Shown here: piece after piece, positions 1-6,311 of the stretch
Layout of the letters: each line of letters starts with the position of its first letter
Numbering within the stretch: the first letter of the stretch is position 1
DNA from: a bacterium
GTDB lineage: Bacteria > DRYD01 > JALUEN01
Direction of reading: 5' to 3'
NCBI GenBank assembly: GCA_027052755.1
Contig: JALUEN010000244.1
Location: 1,330-7,673, forward strand
DNA length: 6,344 bases
Program-made: the position numbers and the translations under genes
Notes under the pieces: model-generated
The model's database searches: none
Told to the model about the DNA's origin: nothing
The model's input: only the letters and a program-made list of their open reading frames with translations

Positions 1-387
1 CCCTGAAGCACAGAAAGCGCAACCAACGGGACATCCCAGTTGTGTTGACAAGCAGACCGTATATCGTCTCTCCCCGTTCTTCACGTGTCTCATCAGGACG
101 GTTTCTACCACGTCGCCCTCAGGGAGTTTCAAGAGGAACTTACTGCTACCGTCATTAGAGTTATAAATATCAAGGATGCTCATCCTGGGGTAAACCAGAG
201 TCCTGAGTTTTTTCCTAAGCTCAGGTGATATATTTGAGTACTTAGCGGTATCCAGCTGTCGTTTCTTGTACACCCAGTCAAAGACCTGGTTAGCCCTAAA
301 AGGCTCTATACCCTCCTCTCTCATCAGCTCTCTCAGTTCGCTCAGGGTGTACTCAAAGACCGGCTTATCCTTGAGCTTAAGCTCCAC
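1..387 (-). CDS. rlmN: Dual-specificity 23S rRNA/tRNA adenine-C2 methyltransferase RlmN, N-terminal part (runs off window edge)
   Basis: This is a radical-SAM enzyme that methylates C2 of A2503 in 23S rRNA and, in characterised members, A37 of some tRNAs, in the cytoplasm. The visible 129 codons cover the N-terminal accessory domain (FRANQVFDWVYKK near residues 28-40; ISPELRKKL near 50-58) and reach the cluster motif STQLGCPVGCAFCASG. Its C119, C123 and C126 form CxxxCxxC, the ligands of the SAM-binding 4Fe-4S cluster. The family is usually about 350 residues, so some 60% lies outside the window; there is no stop because the sequence ends. The start is a GTG preceded by AAGGGGGA with a 6-nt spacer. 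It follows the OstA-like gene by 27 bp and is probably co-transcribed with it. RlmN is favoured over the resistance paralogue Cfr by this N-terminal domain and chromosomal setting, but the C-terminal half would be needed to exclude Cfr. Confidence 0.93.
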   Translation of the reverse strand, partial: MELKLKDKPVFEYTLSELRELMREEGIEPFRANQVFDWVYKKRQLDTAKYSNISPELRKKLRTLVYPRMSILDIYNSNDGSSKFLLKLPEGDVVETVLMRHVKNGERRYTVCLSTQLGCPVGCAFCASG

Positions 388-393
388 TGTAGA

Positions 394-401
394 TCCCCCT
401 T
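394..401 (-). promoter_or_regulatory. Ribosome binding site of rlmN
   Basis: AAGGGGGA on the minus strand lies 6 nt before the GTG at 387. It fixes the start at this non-ATG codon and lies just after the stop codon of the OstA-like gene. Confidence 0.8.
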
Positions 402-414
402 AGTATATTTTCTA

Positions 415-2181
415 CTAGATATCTGATCTAACCTTGAGTTTAAAGATATGAGATAATTTCAGGAGAGTACCTGAGAGCTTCCCCTCAGTTAAAGCGGTTA
501 GGAGCTCCTGCTCTGAGAGGTTTCCCTCAGATGGACTCAGAATATCAGAAGGCGGTGCCATAAACCCAGCGTTAAGCTTGAGAGCTAACCACGATGAGGT
601 CTCGTAGAACATATCCTTAAGGTCCGGAGATGTATAGGGGAAGGTGTTCTTTCCCCACTTAAAGTACTCGTTCAGCCCCCTGTAATCAGCGATCACCCAG
701 GTATCCACCTGAAGTGGCTCCAGGTCTTCCCTTTCCAGGTTGATCAGATCTGAAGGTGCGTTAACATATAAGAAGAGTCTTTTCAACTTCTTATCAGAGA
801 TTAGTTCATCAATTAGATCTCTTAGGTTAAGGAAGTCCTCTACGGTGAGAGCTAGACACAGGTTTCCGCCAGAGAGGGAATCAGCTGTAGCTACTAGCTG
901 TGAGATCTCCTCCTCCCCTACCTCTTCTTGTAGTACCACTTTGTCTAAGAGCTCTCTGTTAATCATAAGACATGGCAGATAGCCCATCCCCTTCACTAGA
1001 GGATACTTATCCTGAATGGCCTTCCCCAGATCCTCAATTTTCTGGAACTCGCTCTCCTCAGTAAGCTGATAGACATCACCTGAGATCAGCTCAATACCTG
1101 GAGCTATTATAACGCTTAGTCTCAGCTCTAACTCCTTAAAGGGAGCCAATTTCTCCGAGGATATCCCTCCTAAGGATGATAACAGAGCGAACTGAGAGGG
1201 ATCTCCATCTGAAGCTCGCTCCCTTAAGCTCTTTGAAGCTGATCTAATATCATCTGGAGAGATGAGGAGAGAGGTCTTAGAAACAAGGGGTCTGCTGAAG
1301 TCCTTGAGATAGTATCCTAACTTTAATGAGAACCTCAATCCCTTAATATCAGTAACATCTTCCTGAAGTATTGCTCTCTTAAGCACATCGCTTTTTAGCT
1401 TCACCCTGAGGGCATCAAGCCTGTCTATAGCTTCCCTCTTAGAGGGTTTCCATGTCTCCTCTGGTTTCTCCTCAGATGTCTCCTCTCTATACTCTGCTCT
1501 GTAAAGCTCCTCCTTCTCCTTGCTGTAAAACACCTTTATCTTAACTCCACCTTCCATCTGGACCTTCTCATCCTCAGTGTAGATTATCACCCTCTGAGCT
1601 CGAAACTCGTCCTCTCCCCTGGTTCCCTTCACCCCACCTTCAAGTATGATCTCTCCCTTCTCAGAGCTCCACCACATCACAGGCGCTGAGACGATGTACT
1701 CCTTATAATATATGGTAACTCCCTTATCGGTATACCCCTCCTCGTTCTCAGTATCATACCTCAGCCAGGGTGTGTAAAGTCGCAGAGGCGCTCTCAAACT
1801 CCTACCCTCTATCTCCCGCTTAAAGATAGCTTGAACATCTCCCTTGAATATGGCTAGCTTCTCACCGTATCTGAGCTCCACCTCTTGAGAGGTTATGAAG
1901 GCGTTAGGTCTAACTACCCTAACGTTACCCTTTCCCCAAGCGATCTCCCTCTTGAGATCAATCTTCATCTCATCACAGAACAGCACACCATCCTTATAGT
2001 AGACCTTAACATTTCCCTTAAGGTACCATGTCTCTGTTTTCCTATCGTATATGGACTTATCAGCTTCCTGATATATTATCCCCTCTTCTCCAGAGCTCTC
2101 CTTGGCTAAGGTATAGCTAGAGGATGGGAAAGCTAGCATTATCAGTATGAGTAGGATAAGCCAATAGAGAACTCTCCTCAC
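415..2181 (-). CDS. Exported OstA/LptA-like beta-repeat protein with a large unrecognised C-terminal region
   Basis: 588 residues. The N-terminus has a Sec-type signal: MRR, then a hydrophobic core (about 4-18) and a plausible cleavage region near residues 20-26. Residues 37-217 carry an OstA/LptA-like beta-jellyroll pattern, as in proteins that carry lipopolysaccharide or organise the outer membrane. The repeat core is G-N/D/G-V: LKGNVKVYY, GKGNVRVV, FKGDVQAIF, DKGVTIYY, LEGGVKGTR, MEGGVKIKV. The core valines fall at 58, 87, 116, 155, 184 and 213, so the spacing is 29 except for one 39. A charged linker (about 220-250) leads to some 340 residues with mixed alpha/beta character that I do not recognise. 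It has no predicted membrane span and only a few cysteines. LptA is usually below 200 residues; LptD is longer and ends in a beta-barrel, which I do not see here. The start is a GTG with AAGGTGAT 5 nt upstream. It lies 21 bp after the symporter stop and 27 bp before rlmN. A role in envelope lipid transport is inferred; no lpt genes are visible nearby. Confidence 0.75.
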   Translation of the reverse strand: MRRVLYWLILLILIMLAFPSSSYTLAKESSGEEGIIYQEADKSIYDRKTETWYLKGNVKVYYKDGVLFCDEMKIDLKREIAWGKGNVRVVRPNAFITSQEVELRYGEKLAIFKGDVQAIFKREIEGRSLRAPLRLYTPWLRYDTENEEGYTDKGVTIYYKEYIVSAPVMWWSSEKGEIILEGGVKGTRGEDEFRAQRVIIYTEDEKVQMEGGVKIKVFYSKEKEELYRAEYREETSEEKPEETWKPSKREAIDRLDALRVKLKSDVLKRAILQEDVTDIKGLRFSLKLGYYLKDFSRPLVSKTSLLISPDDIRSASKSLRERASDGDPSQFALLSSLGGISSEKLAPFKELELRLSVIIAPGIELISGDVYQLTEESEFQKIEDLGKAIQDKYPLVKGMGYLPCLMINRELLDKVVLQEEVGEEEISQLVATADSLSGGNLCLALTVEDFLNLRDLIDELISDKKLKRLFLYVNAPSDLINLEREDLEPLQVDTWVIADYRGLNEYFKWGKNTFPYTSPDLKDMFYETSSWLALKLNAGFMAPPSDILSPSEGNLSEQELLTALTEGKLSGTLLKLSHIFKLKVRSDI

Positions 2182-2186
2182 GAAAT

Positions 2187-2194
2187 ATCACCTT
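2187..2194 (-). promoter_or_regulatory. Ribosome binding site of the OstA-like gene
   Basis: AAGGTGAT matches the 16S rRNA 3' end well and stands 5 nt before the GTG at 2181. It sits in the 21-bp gap after the symporter stop and supports the GTG as the true start. Confidence 0.8.
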
Positions 2195-2202
2195 ACTATC
2201 AC

Positions 2203-3834
2203 TTAACTCTCGCTTAAGGGAGTTTCTTCAAACTCCCTCATCTTTCCTACCATTACCCCTAGGAAGACGAACAACCCAATGATGATCATCTTAGAGATAA
2301 GGGCAGGTAAGGAGAAGAAGTCTAAGATCTTGCTAGCTTTAAAAGCCTCAACTAGACCTGCTCCCTGGCTTAGGAGCGAGAAGGCCTGGGATATATCGCT
2401 CCAGACAAACCAAATGAGGATAACTATTAGTATAACCGGAGTAATATACCTGATTATCCCGGCAAACCAAATAGGAAGGGTTATATAACCACCTTCATTT
2501 ATCTCCTTGTAGATCCTCTCCAACTTACCTAATCCCCAACCGAAGGTGAGTACCAGGATCAATCCGAAGAATACTATCCCAACGGTTCCAGCCCAGAAGT
2601 CCAGGTGATCTACTATATCCCTGAAGAATATAGCGAAGTGCGACAGGAGGAACCATATAACACCTATAACCGCTACAGCCTTCCCCCTGCTCCACTTGAA
2701 CTCATCCTGGAGGAAAGTGATTATAGGTGTAGTTAGGGCTATAGATGAGGTTATCCCAGCGAAGAAGAGCAAGAAGAACCACAGAAAGCCAAAAATCCTC
2801 CCAAGTGGCATATTAGAGAAGATAGCAGGCATAGAGACGAAACCTAGCTTAAAAGCCTCAGAGGCTATCTCCATTGTGCCAGCTATTCCGAAGAACACCA
2901 CCGCAGCAGGTATAGCTATAGATCCTCCTAGGACTACCTCCCCGAACTCGTTAAGGGAGGCGGTAGCGATACTGGACAGCGCTATATCGTCTTTAGGTTT
3001 CAGGTAGCTAGCGTAGGTTAGGATGCTACCCATCCCTACGCTTAGGGTAAAGAACACCTGTCCAGCAGCTGCTATCCACACCTTAGGATTAGTCAGCCCT
3101 TGGATCTTAGGCTCCCAGAGGAACTTAAGCCCATCTATCGCTGTTAAGTTAGGATCAACAGGGTTCTTCAGGGTTAGGACTCTGATCACCAGGATGATAG
3201 CCATAATGAACAGAAGAGGCATAGCGAACTTAGCGAACTTCTCTATCCCCTCAGTGATACCTTTGTATAATATATACAGGTTTATCACCATAACTATCAG
3301 AAAACCGATATAGGCAGCAGCTGAGGGGTGTAGTATGAAACCAGGAGAGGTTCTACCTAGGAAGGCGTTTATGAATCCCTCAAAAGGCTTAAGGTAAGCT
3401 CCTGGATCAGATGTACCTGAGGCCATCGCACCTATTTCCTGGAACTTGCCCATCAAACTGTAAAATGAGAGAGAAAAGCACCAGCTCTCTATATAGGTGT
3501 AGTATATAACAACAATGAAAGGCAAGAGGATGCCTAGAATACCTAGATACTTCATAATAGGGTGTCTAACTATAGCGTACAGAACAGCTGGAGCAGTACC
3601 CCTGTGGTACCTACCTCCAAGTCTCCCTAACGCCCACTCTGTAAGCATCAACGGTATGCCGAGGAGAAAAAGGGATATGAAATAGGGTATCATGAAGGCT
3701 CCTCCACCGTTCTGAGCGGCTATATACGGGAACCTGAGGAAGTTTCCTAGTCCGACAGCGTTTCCCGCCATAGCTAGGATCAAGCCTATCTTAGAACCCC
3801 AAGTCTCCCTTGGCTTACCGCTTCCCTTGGACAT
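2203..3834 (-). CDS. Sodium-coupled amino-acid symporter, NSS/SNF family, LeuT type
   Basis: 543 residues with twelve hydrophobic segments in the LeuT arrangement; an inner-membrane importer that couples uptake of a small, probably amino-acid, substrate to sodium. Helix 1 holds LAMAGNAVGLGNFLRFP (residues 20-36). Compared with Aquifex LeuT from memory, G24, V27, A359, T362 and S363 correspond to the Na2 site, A26, N31, T263 and N295 to Na1, Y112 to pocket Tyr108, and R34/D412 to the outer gate pair. E299 matches LeuT Glu290, the mark of chloride-independent bacterial members. Two pocket positions differ: M268 for Phe259 and L367 for Ile359. The loop between helices 11 and 12 (about 480-508) is roughly 20 residues longer than in LeuT. 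The ATG is supported by GGGAGGGA 6 nt upstream. It is preceded by its own likely promoter region and followed by the OstA-like gene 21 bp on. Family assignment is very secure; the substrate is unknown. Confidence 0.96.
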   Translation of the reverse strand: MSKGSGKPRETWGSKIGLILAMAGNAVGLGNFLRFPYIAAQNGGGAFMIPYFISLFLLGIPLMLTEWALGRLGGRYHRGTAPAVLYAIVRHPIMKYLGILGILLPFIVVIYYTYIESWCFSLSFYSLMGKFQEIGAMASGTSDPGAYLKPFEGFINAFLGRTSPGFILHPSAAAYIGFLIVMVINLYILYKGITEGIEKFAKFAMPLLFIMAIILVIRVLTLKNPVDPNLTAIDGLKFLWEPKIQGLTNPKVWIAAAGQVFFTLSVGMGSILTYASYLKPKDDIALSSIATASLNEFGEVVLGGSIAIPAAVVFFGIAGTMEIASEAFKLGFVSMPAIFSNMPLGRIFGFLWFFLLFFAGITSSIALTTPIITFLQDEFKWSRGKAVAVIGVIWFLLSHFAIFFRDIVDHLDFWAGTVGIVFFGLILVLTFGWGLGKLERIYKEINEGGYITLPIWFAGIIRYITPVILIVILIWFVWSDISQAFSLLSQGAGLVEAFKASKILDFFSLPALISKMIIIGLFVFLGVMVGKMREFEETPLSES

Positions 3835-3840
3835 CCCTCT

Positions 3841-3848
3841 TCCCTCCC
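3841..3848 (-). promoter_or_regulatory. Ribosome binding site of the symporter gene
   Basis: GGGAGGGA lies 6 nt before the ATG at 3834, in the leader downstream of the TATAAT box. Confidence 0.7.
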
Positions 3849-3867
3849 AGATCTAGCGTTAAATATG

Positions 3868-3873
3868 ATTATA
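3868..3873 (-). promoter_or_regulatory. Candidate -10 box of the symporter promoter
   Basis: A perfect TATAAT on the minus strand, 33 bp upstream of the symporter ATG, in the only sizeable intergenic gap. At the usual 17-bp spacing the -35 position would read AACGAT, which does not resemble TTGACA, and there is no extended TGn. A sigma-70-type promoter that needs an activator is possible. The AT-rich setting means the hexamer could also be chance. Confidence 0.5.
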
Positions 3874-3893
3874 GGAATCTTATTAAGCTTATC

Positions 3894-3940
3894 GTTTTCA
3901 GATCCTCTCTGAGATCTACTTTAGAGATAACCCTGAAAAC
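3894..3940 (-). repeat. Interrupted inverted repeat between ispG and the symporter gene; possible operator, leader structure or weak terminator
   Basis: Outer arms GTTTTCAG (3894-3901) and CTGAAAAC (3933-3940) are exact complements. Inside them TCTCT (3906-3910) pairs with AGAGA (3923-3927), leaving a 12-nt loop and a small internal loop of 4 against 5 nt. On the ispG transcript it begins about 14 nt after the TAA stop, but no U-run follows the 3' arm, so it is not a classical terminator. The 3' arm covers the expected -35 position of the symporter promoter. A second short palindrome, AGATC/GATCT (3900-3904, 3913-3917), overlaps it and could form instead. Confidence 0.5.
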
Positions 3941-3954
3941 TCAAAAAGAGAAAA

Positions 3955-5040
3955 TTATTTATCAGGGGTTAGCTTAGAGAGGAGGGCTACAAGCTCATCC
4001 TCTGCCTTATCCCAGGTGGTCTTCTTATAGGGTTTCCCCTTATAGTATATCAGGACCTGATCCTTACCGCCAACCATCAGGGCAACCTCAGAGTCTCCAG
4101 CCTCCCCTGGACCGTTCACCACACACCCCATTAAAGCCACCTTGACGTTCAGATTGACACCTGTCAAACGGTTCGCTATCCTCTCAGCCAGCTGGAAGAA
4201 CTCCTCATGCTTAACCTGAAGCCTCCCACAGGTGGGGCAGGAGACTATTGTTGGAGAATTTCCTACCCCTAATAACCTGAGAATCTCGTTAGCTGTCCTC
4301 ACCTCTAAGGCAGGCTCCGAGGTAAGGGATATCCTAATCGTATCACCTATTCCCATTGGAATAAGCTCCTGAAGTGCTATCATGCTCCTGAGAGCGCCCT
4401 CTACCGGAGGACCTGCCTCGGTAACACCTATGTGAAGGGGATAATCAGTTAGCTGAGCGAACCTCCTGTTAGCCTCAACGGTTACCTCAGGATCTGAGCT
4501 CTTTAAAGAGACCTTTATATTCGTAACCCCTAGGTCCTCCATTAGGGATGTATATCTAAGCGCTGCTTGAACCATAGCCTCAGGGGTTCTACCGTACCTC
4601 TCAATTAGATCTCTAGGCAAAGACCCGCTGTTCACTCCTATCCTAAGAGCTATACCAGATTGCTTTAGCTCCTCAGCTATCCTCCTTAGCCAATCCTTAT
4701 CCGATATATTCCCTGGGTTAAGCCTCAAACCAGCAGCTCCGCGTTTTATAACACCTAACGCTATCCTAGGGTCAAAGTGAACGTCAGCTATGATAGGAAT
4801 CGGCGAAGCCTTGACCACCTGTTGGAAAGCGTCAAGTAGCTGGACTTTAGGTACCGCTACCCTCATGATCTTAGCCCCAGCATCCCTGGATGCTATTATC
4901 TGATCAACCGTAGCTTTAACATCCTCTAGCGGTACCTTCGTCATGCTCTGCACAACTATAGGGTGATCACCACCTATGGGGACATCTCCCACCCAGACAG
5001 TTCTAGTTCTCCTCCTCGCTAACCTCACCTGTGAGCTCAC
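3955..5040 (-). CDS. ispG: 4-hydroxy-3-methylbut-2-enyl diphosphate synthase IspG (MEP pathway)
   Basis: This cytoplasmic iron-sulphur enzyme converts methylerythritol cyclodiphosphate to HMBPP, the penultimate step of the MEP isoprenoid pathway. From the chosen start it has 361 residues, close to the usual compact bacterial form without the inserted domain found in plants and some bacteria. Visible hallmarks are VGDVPIGGDHPIVVQSMT near the N-terminus, ADVHFDPRIAL and LRLNPGNI in the TIM barrel, SCPTCGR (C268, C271) and MGCVVNGPGEA (C306, E313). The three cysteines and the glutamate are the expected 4Fe-4S ligands. Start choice: an ATG at 5049 directly abuts GGGAGGAG, leaving no spacer, whereas the in-frame GTG at 5040 sits 9 nt after that site and is preferred. 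The gene overlaps the DciA-like gene by 38 bp, so translational coupling is likely. It looks intact. Confidence 0.97.
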   Translation of the reverse strand: MSSQVRLARRRTRTVWVGDVPIGGDHPIVVQSMTKVPLEDVKATVDQIIASRDAGAKIMRVAVPKVQLLDAFQQVVKASPIPIIADVHFDPRIALGVIKRGAAGLRLNPGNISDKDWLRRIAEELKQSGIALRIGVNSGSLPRDLIERYGRTPEAMVQAALRYTSLMEDLGVTNIKVSLKSSDPEVTVEANRRFAQLTDYPLHIGVTEAGPPVEGALRSMIALQELIPMGIGDTIRISLTSEPALEVRTANEILRLLGVGNSPTIVSCPTCGRLQVKHEEFFQLAERIANRLTGVNLNVKVALMGCVVNGPGEAGDSEVALMVGGKDQVLIYYKGKPYKKTTWDKAEDELVALLSKLTPDK

Positions 5041-5995
5041 CCGAACCATCTCCTCCCACTACCTCTATATAGAGGTTCTCAGGTCTAGGGTTATACCTCC
5101 TTTTAGTGAAGCCCAGCTCGCTAGCTAGAGACTCTATGATCTTAGGGCTTGGAGAGCGTCTCCTAGTAAGGATTTGAGCATACCTCCTAAGAAGAGGTAG
5201 CGCTTCCCTCAAAGCCCTTCTCCCCTTCCTAGAGAGAGCTATTAACCTACTCTTTAACGAGCTTAAGAGCTCCTGCCTAACCTCTTCAAAATCATCTCTA
5301 GAGAGGGTTAACAGCGCTTCCAAGATAAGGGATGCGTCCCCCTCAGAGGGAAGCTCTCTCTCTCCTGAGGTATCTATATTAAAGTCCACAAACTCCCTCA
5401 AGGTCTCTGAACTCATCATATCGTAATCAGCCCATGGCTTCCTCTCAAGTAGCTCTAAGACCTTTCTCCTCTTTATATCCCTGATCTTCACCTCACAGGA
5501 GGGGCAGGGAGTAGTAGAGGATGGTCTTCCGCAGAACTTACACCTATTTCCCTCTCTAAGGGTAGCTTTAGCAACAAATCTGACGAGAGCTTTAACTGAT
5601 GGGTCAGATAGGGTCTCATCATCCAGTCCCTCAGAGCTAGCCAGTTCCCTGCTAAGCTCCTCAGTAACCTCATCTAGATCCTCATCCTCTAGAGGTGTAT
5701 CACCTTCGTTTAGCTCAGTTGGGAGAGGAAGGTAATTAACTGAGATCATCTCAACGTTAAATCCCTTCAGTTTAAGCCACCTTATCACCTGGTTCAGGGA
5801 TGTGGAGAGCTGGATATAGGGCTGAAAGCCCTCGGCTCTAACCTTCAGGACACCGTTTGATAGCTTATAGGGATAGGTTCCCTTAGGAGCTATCTGATCC
5901 CACACTAGGGCTATTTTTAGAAGCTCTCCCAGATCTCCTCTCTGTTTAGATAGAACACCTTGAATAACACCTATTAGGGGATGAGGTTCACCCAT
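5003..5995 (-). CDS. DciA-like (DUF721) protein with central zinc ribbon and long C-terminal extension
   Basis: 330 residues from the ATG at 5995. Residues about 6-90 fit the DUF721 pattern: helical start, ALVWDQIAPKGTYPYKLSNG, then VLKVRAEGFQPYIQLS and a final VEMISVNYLP. DciA proteins help load the replicative helicase DnaB in bacteria lacking DnaC/DnaI; that role here is inferred. An acidic stretch (about 96-128) precedes CKFCGRPSSTTPCPSC, whose C152, C155, C164 and C167 form a CxxC-x8-CxxC zinc ribbon. A basic segment and helical C-terminal region rich in Arg/Lys/Leu follow, with an acidic tail (EVSEEEN). Typical DciA is about 90-170 residues, so this is a long form. Start: GGTGA stands 8 nt before this ATG, while the GTG at 6007 (four residues longer) has only a poor abutting site. 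It lies 25 bp after fliQ and its end overlaps ispG by 38 bp. Confidence 0.78.
   Translation of the reverse strand: MGEPHPLIGVIQGVLSKQRGDLGELLKIALVWDQIAPKGTYPYKLSNGVLKVRAEGFQPYIQLSTSLNQVIRWLKLKGFNVEMISVNYLPLPTELNEGDTPLEDEDLDEVTEELSRELASSEGLDDETLSDPSVKALVRFVAKATLREGNRCKFCGRPSSTTPCPSCEVKIRDIKRRKVLELLERKPWADYDMMSSETLREFVDFNIDTSGERELPSEGDASLILEALLTLSRDDFEEVRQELLSSLKSRLIALSRKGRRALREALPLLRRYAQILTRRRSPSPKIIESLASELGFTKRRYNPRPENLYIEVVGGDGSGELTGEVSEEEN
5050..5057 (-). promoter_or_regulatory. Ribosome binding site of ispG, inside the DciA-like gene
   Basis: GGGAGGAG lies within the last codons of the DciA-like gene. It touches the ATG at 5049 but is 9 nt from the GTG at 5040, which decides for the latter as the ispG start. 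Confidence 0.65.
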
Positions 5996-6020
5996 AGCCT
6001 TCTTCACCCTGCTGGCAATC

Positions 6021-6311
6021 TCACTTAACGTATATACCTATGTTAGCGGTTATCTTAGGTATAAAGGTATATATATCGTAAGCGAAGGAGTACAGCTGCT
6101 GTCCTATCCACGTTCCTGTGAGAGCTGCCATTAGAAATGTAACAATTATCTTAGGGACGAACGTTAGAGTTTGCTCTTGAACTTGAGTAGTAGCTTGCAG
6201 TAAGCTTATGAGCAGACCAACTAGGAGCGCTGATCCCAGCATAGGAGCGGATAACAACACCATCAGGTACATAGCCCTGGTGGTGAAGTTAAGTATATCA
6301 AAAGCGTTCAT
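6021..6311 (-). CDS. fliQ: Flagellar export gate protein FliQ
   Basis: FliQ is a small inner-membrane subunit of the flagellar type III export gate (FliPQR, with FlhB and FlhA), assembled around the central export channel. The 96-residue product is near the family's usual 89 or so. It has two membrane helices (about 13-37 and 54-75) flanking the hallmark QATTQVQEQTLTFVPK (residues 39-54), the loop rich in Gln/Glu and Thr that narrows the channel entrance. LLSAPML near 19-25 is also typical. The ATG at 6311 is chosen because homologues start about here; a TTG at 6338 would add nine unusual residues. GGGGGGAGG lies 3 nt before the ATG, rather close. A TGA overlaps this ATG as ATGA, suggesting coupling to an upstream gene, normally fliP. 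Virulence-type homologues (SctS/EscS) are possible but less likely. The usual next gene, fliR, is absent; the DciA-like gene follows 25 bp later. Confidence 0.95.
   Translation of the reverse strand: MNAFDILNFTTRAMYLMVLLSAPMLGSALLVGLLISLLQATTQVQEQTLTFVPKIIVTFLMAALTGTWIGQQLYSFAYDIYTFIPKITANIGIYVK

Noticed and set aside
740..982. Plus-strand open frame opposite the OstA-like gene
   Set aside because: It is an antisense shadow of a well-supported gene with no ribosome site or recognisable domain; its serine/arginine-rich product reflects the pyrimidine-rich strand.
2696..3313. Two plus-strand open frames opposite the symporter gene
   Set aside because: They mirror hydrophobic codons of the symporter, whose family motifs run unbroken through the region on the other strand.
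3894..3950. Rho-independent terminator for ispG
   Set aside because: The inverted repeat is real, but no U-run follows its 3' arm on the transcript; the T-rich run comes before the stem instead. It is kept as an inverted repeat of unclear role.
5488..5673. Short minus-strand open frame within the DciA-like gene
   Set aside because: It is in another frame of that gene, across the zinc-ribbon codons, with no start signal of its own.
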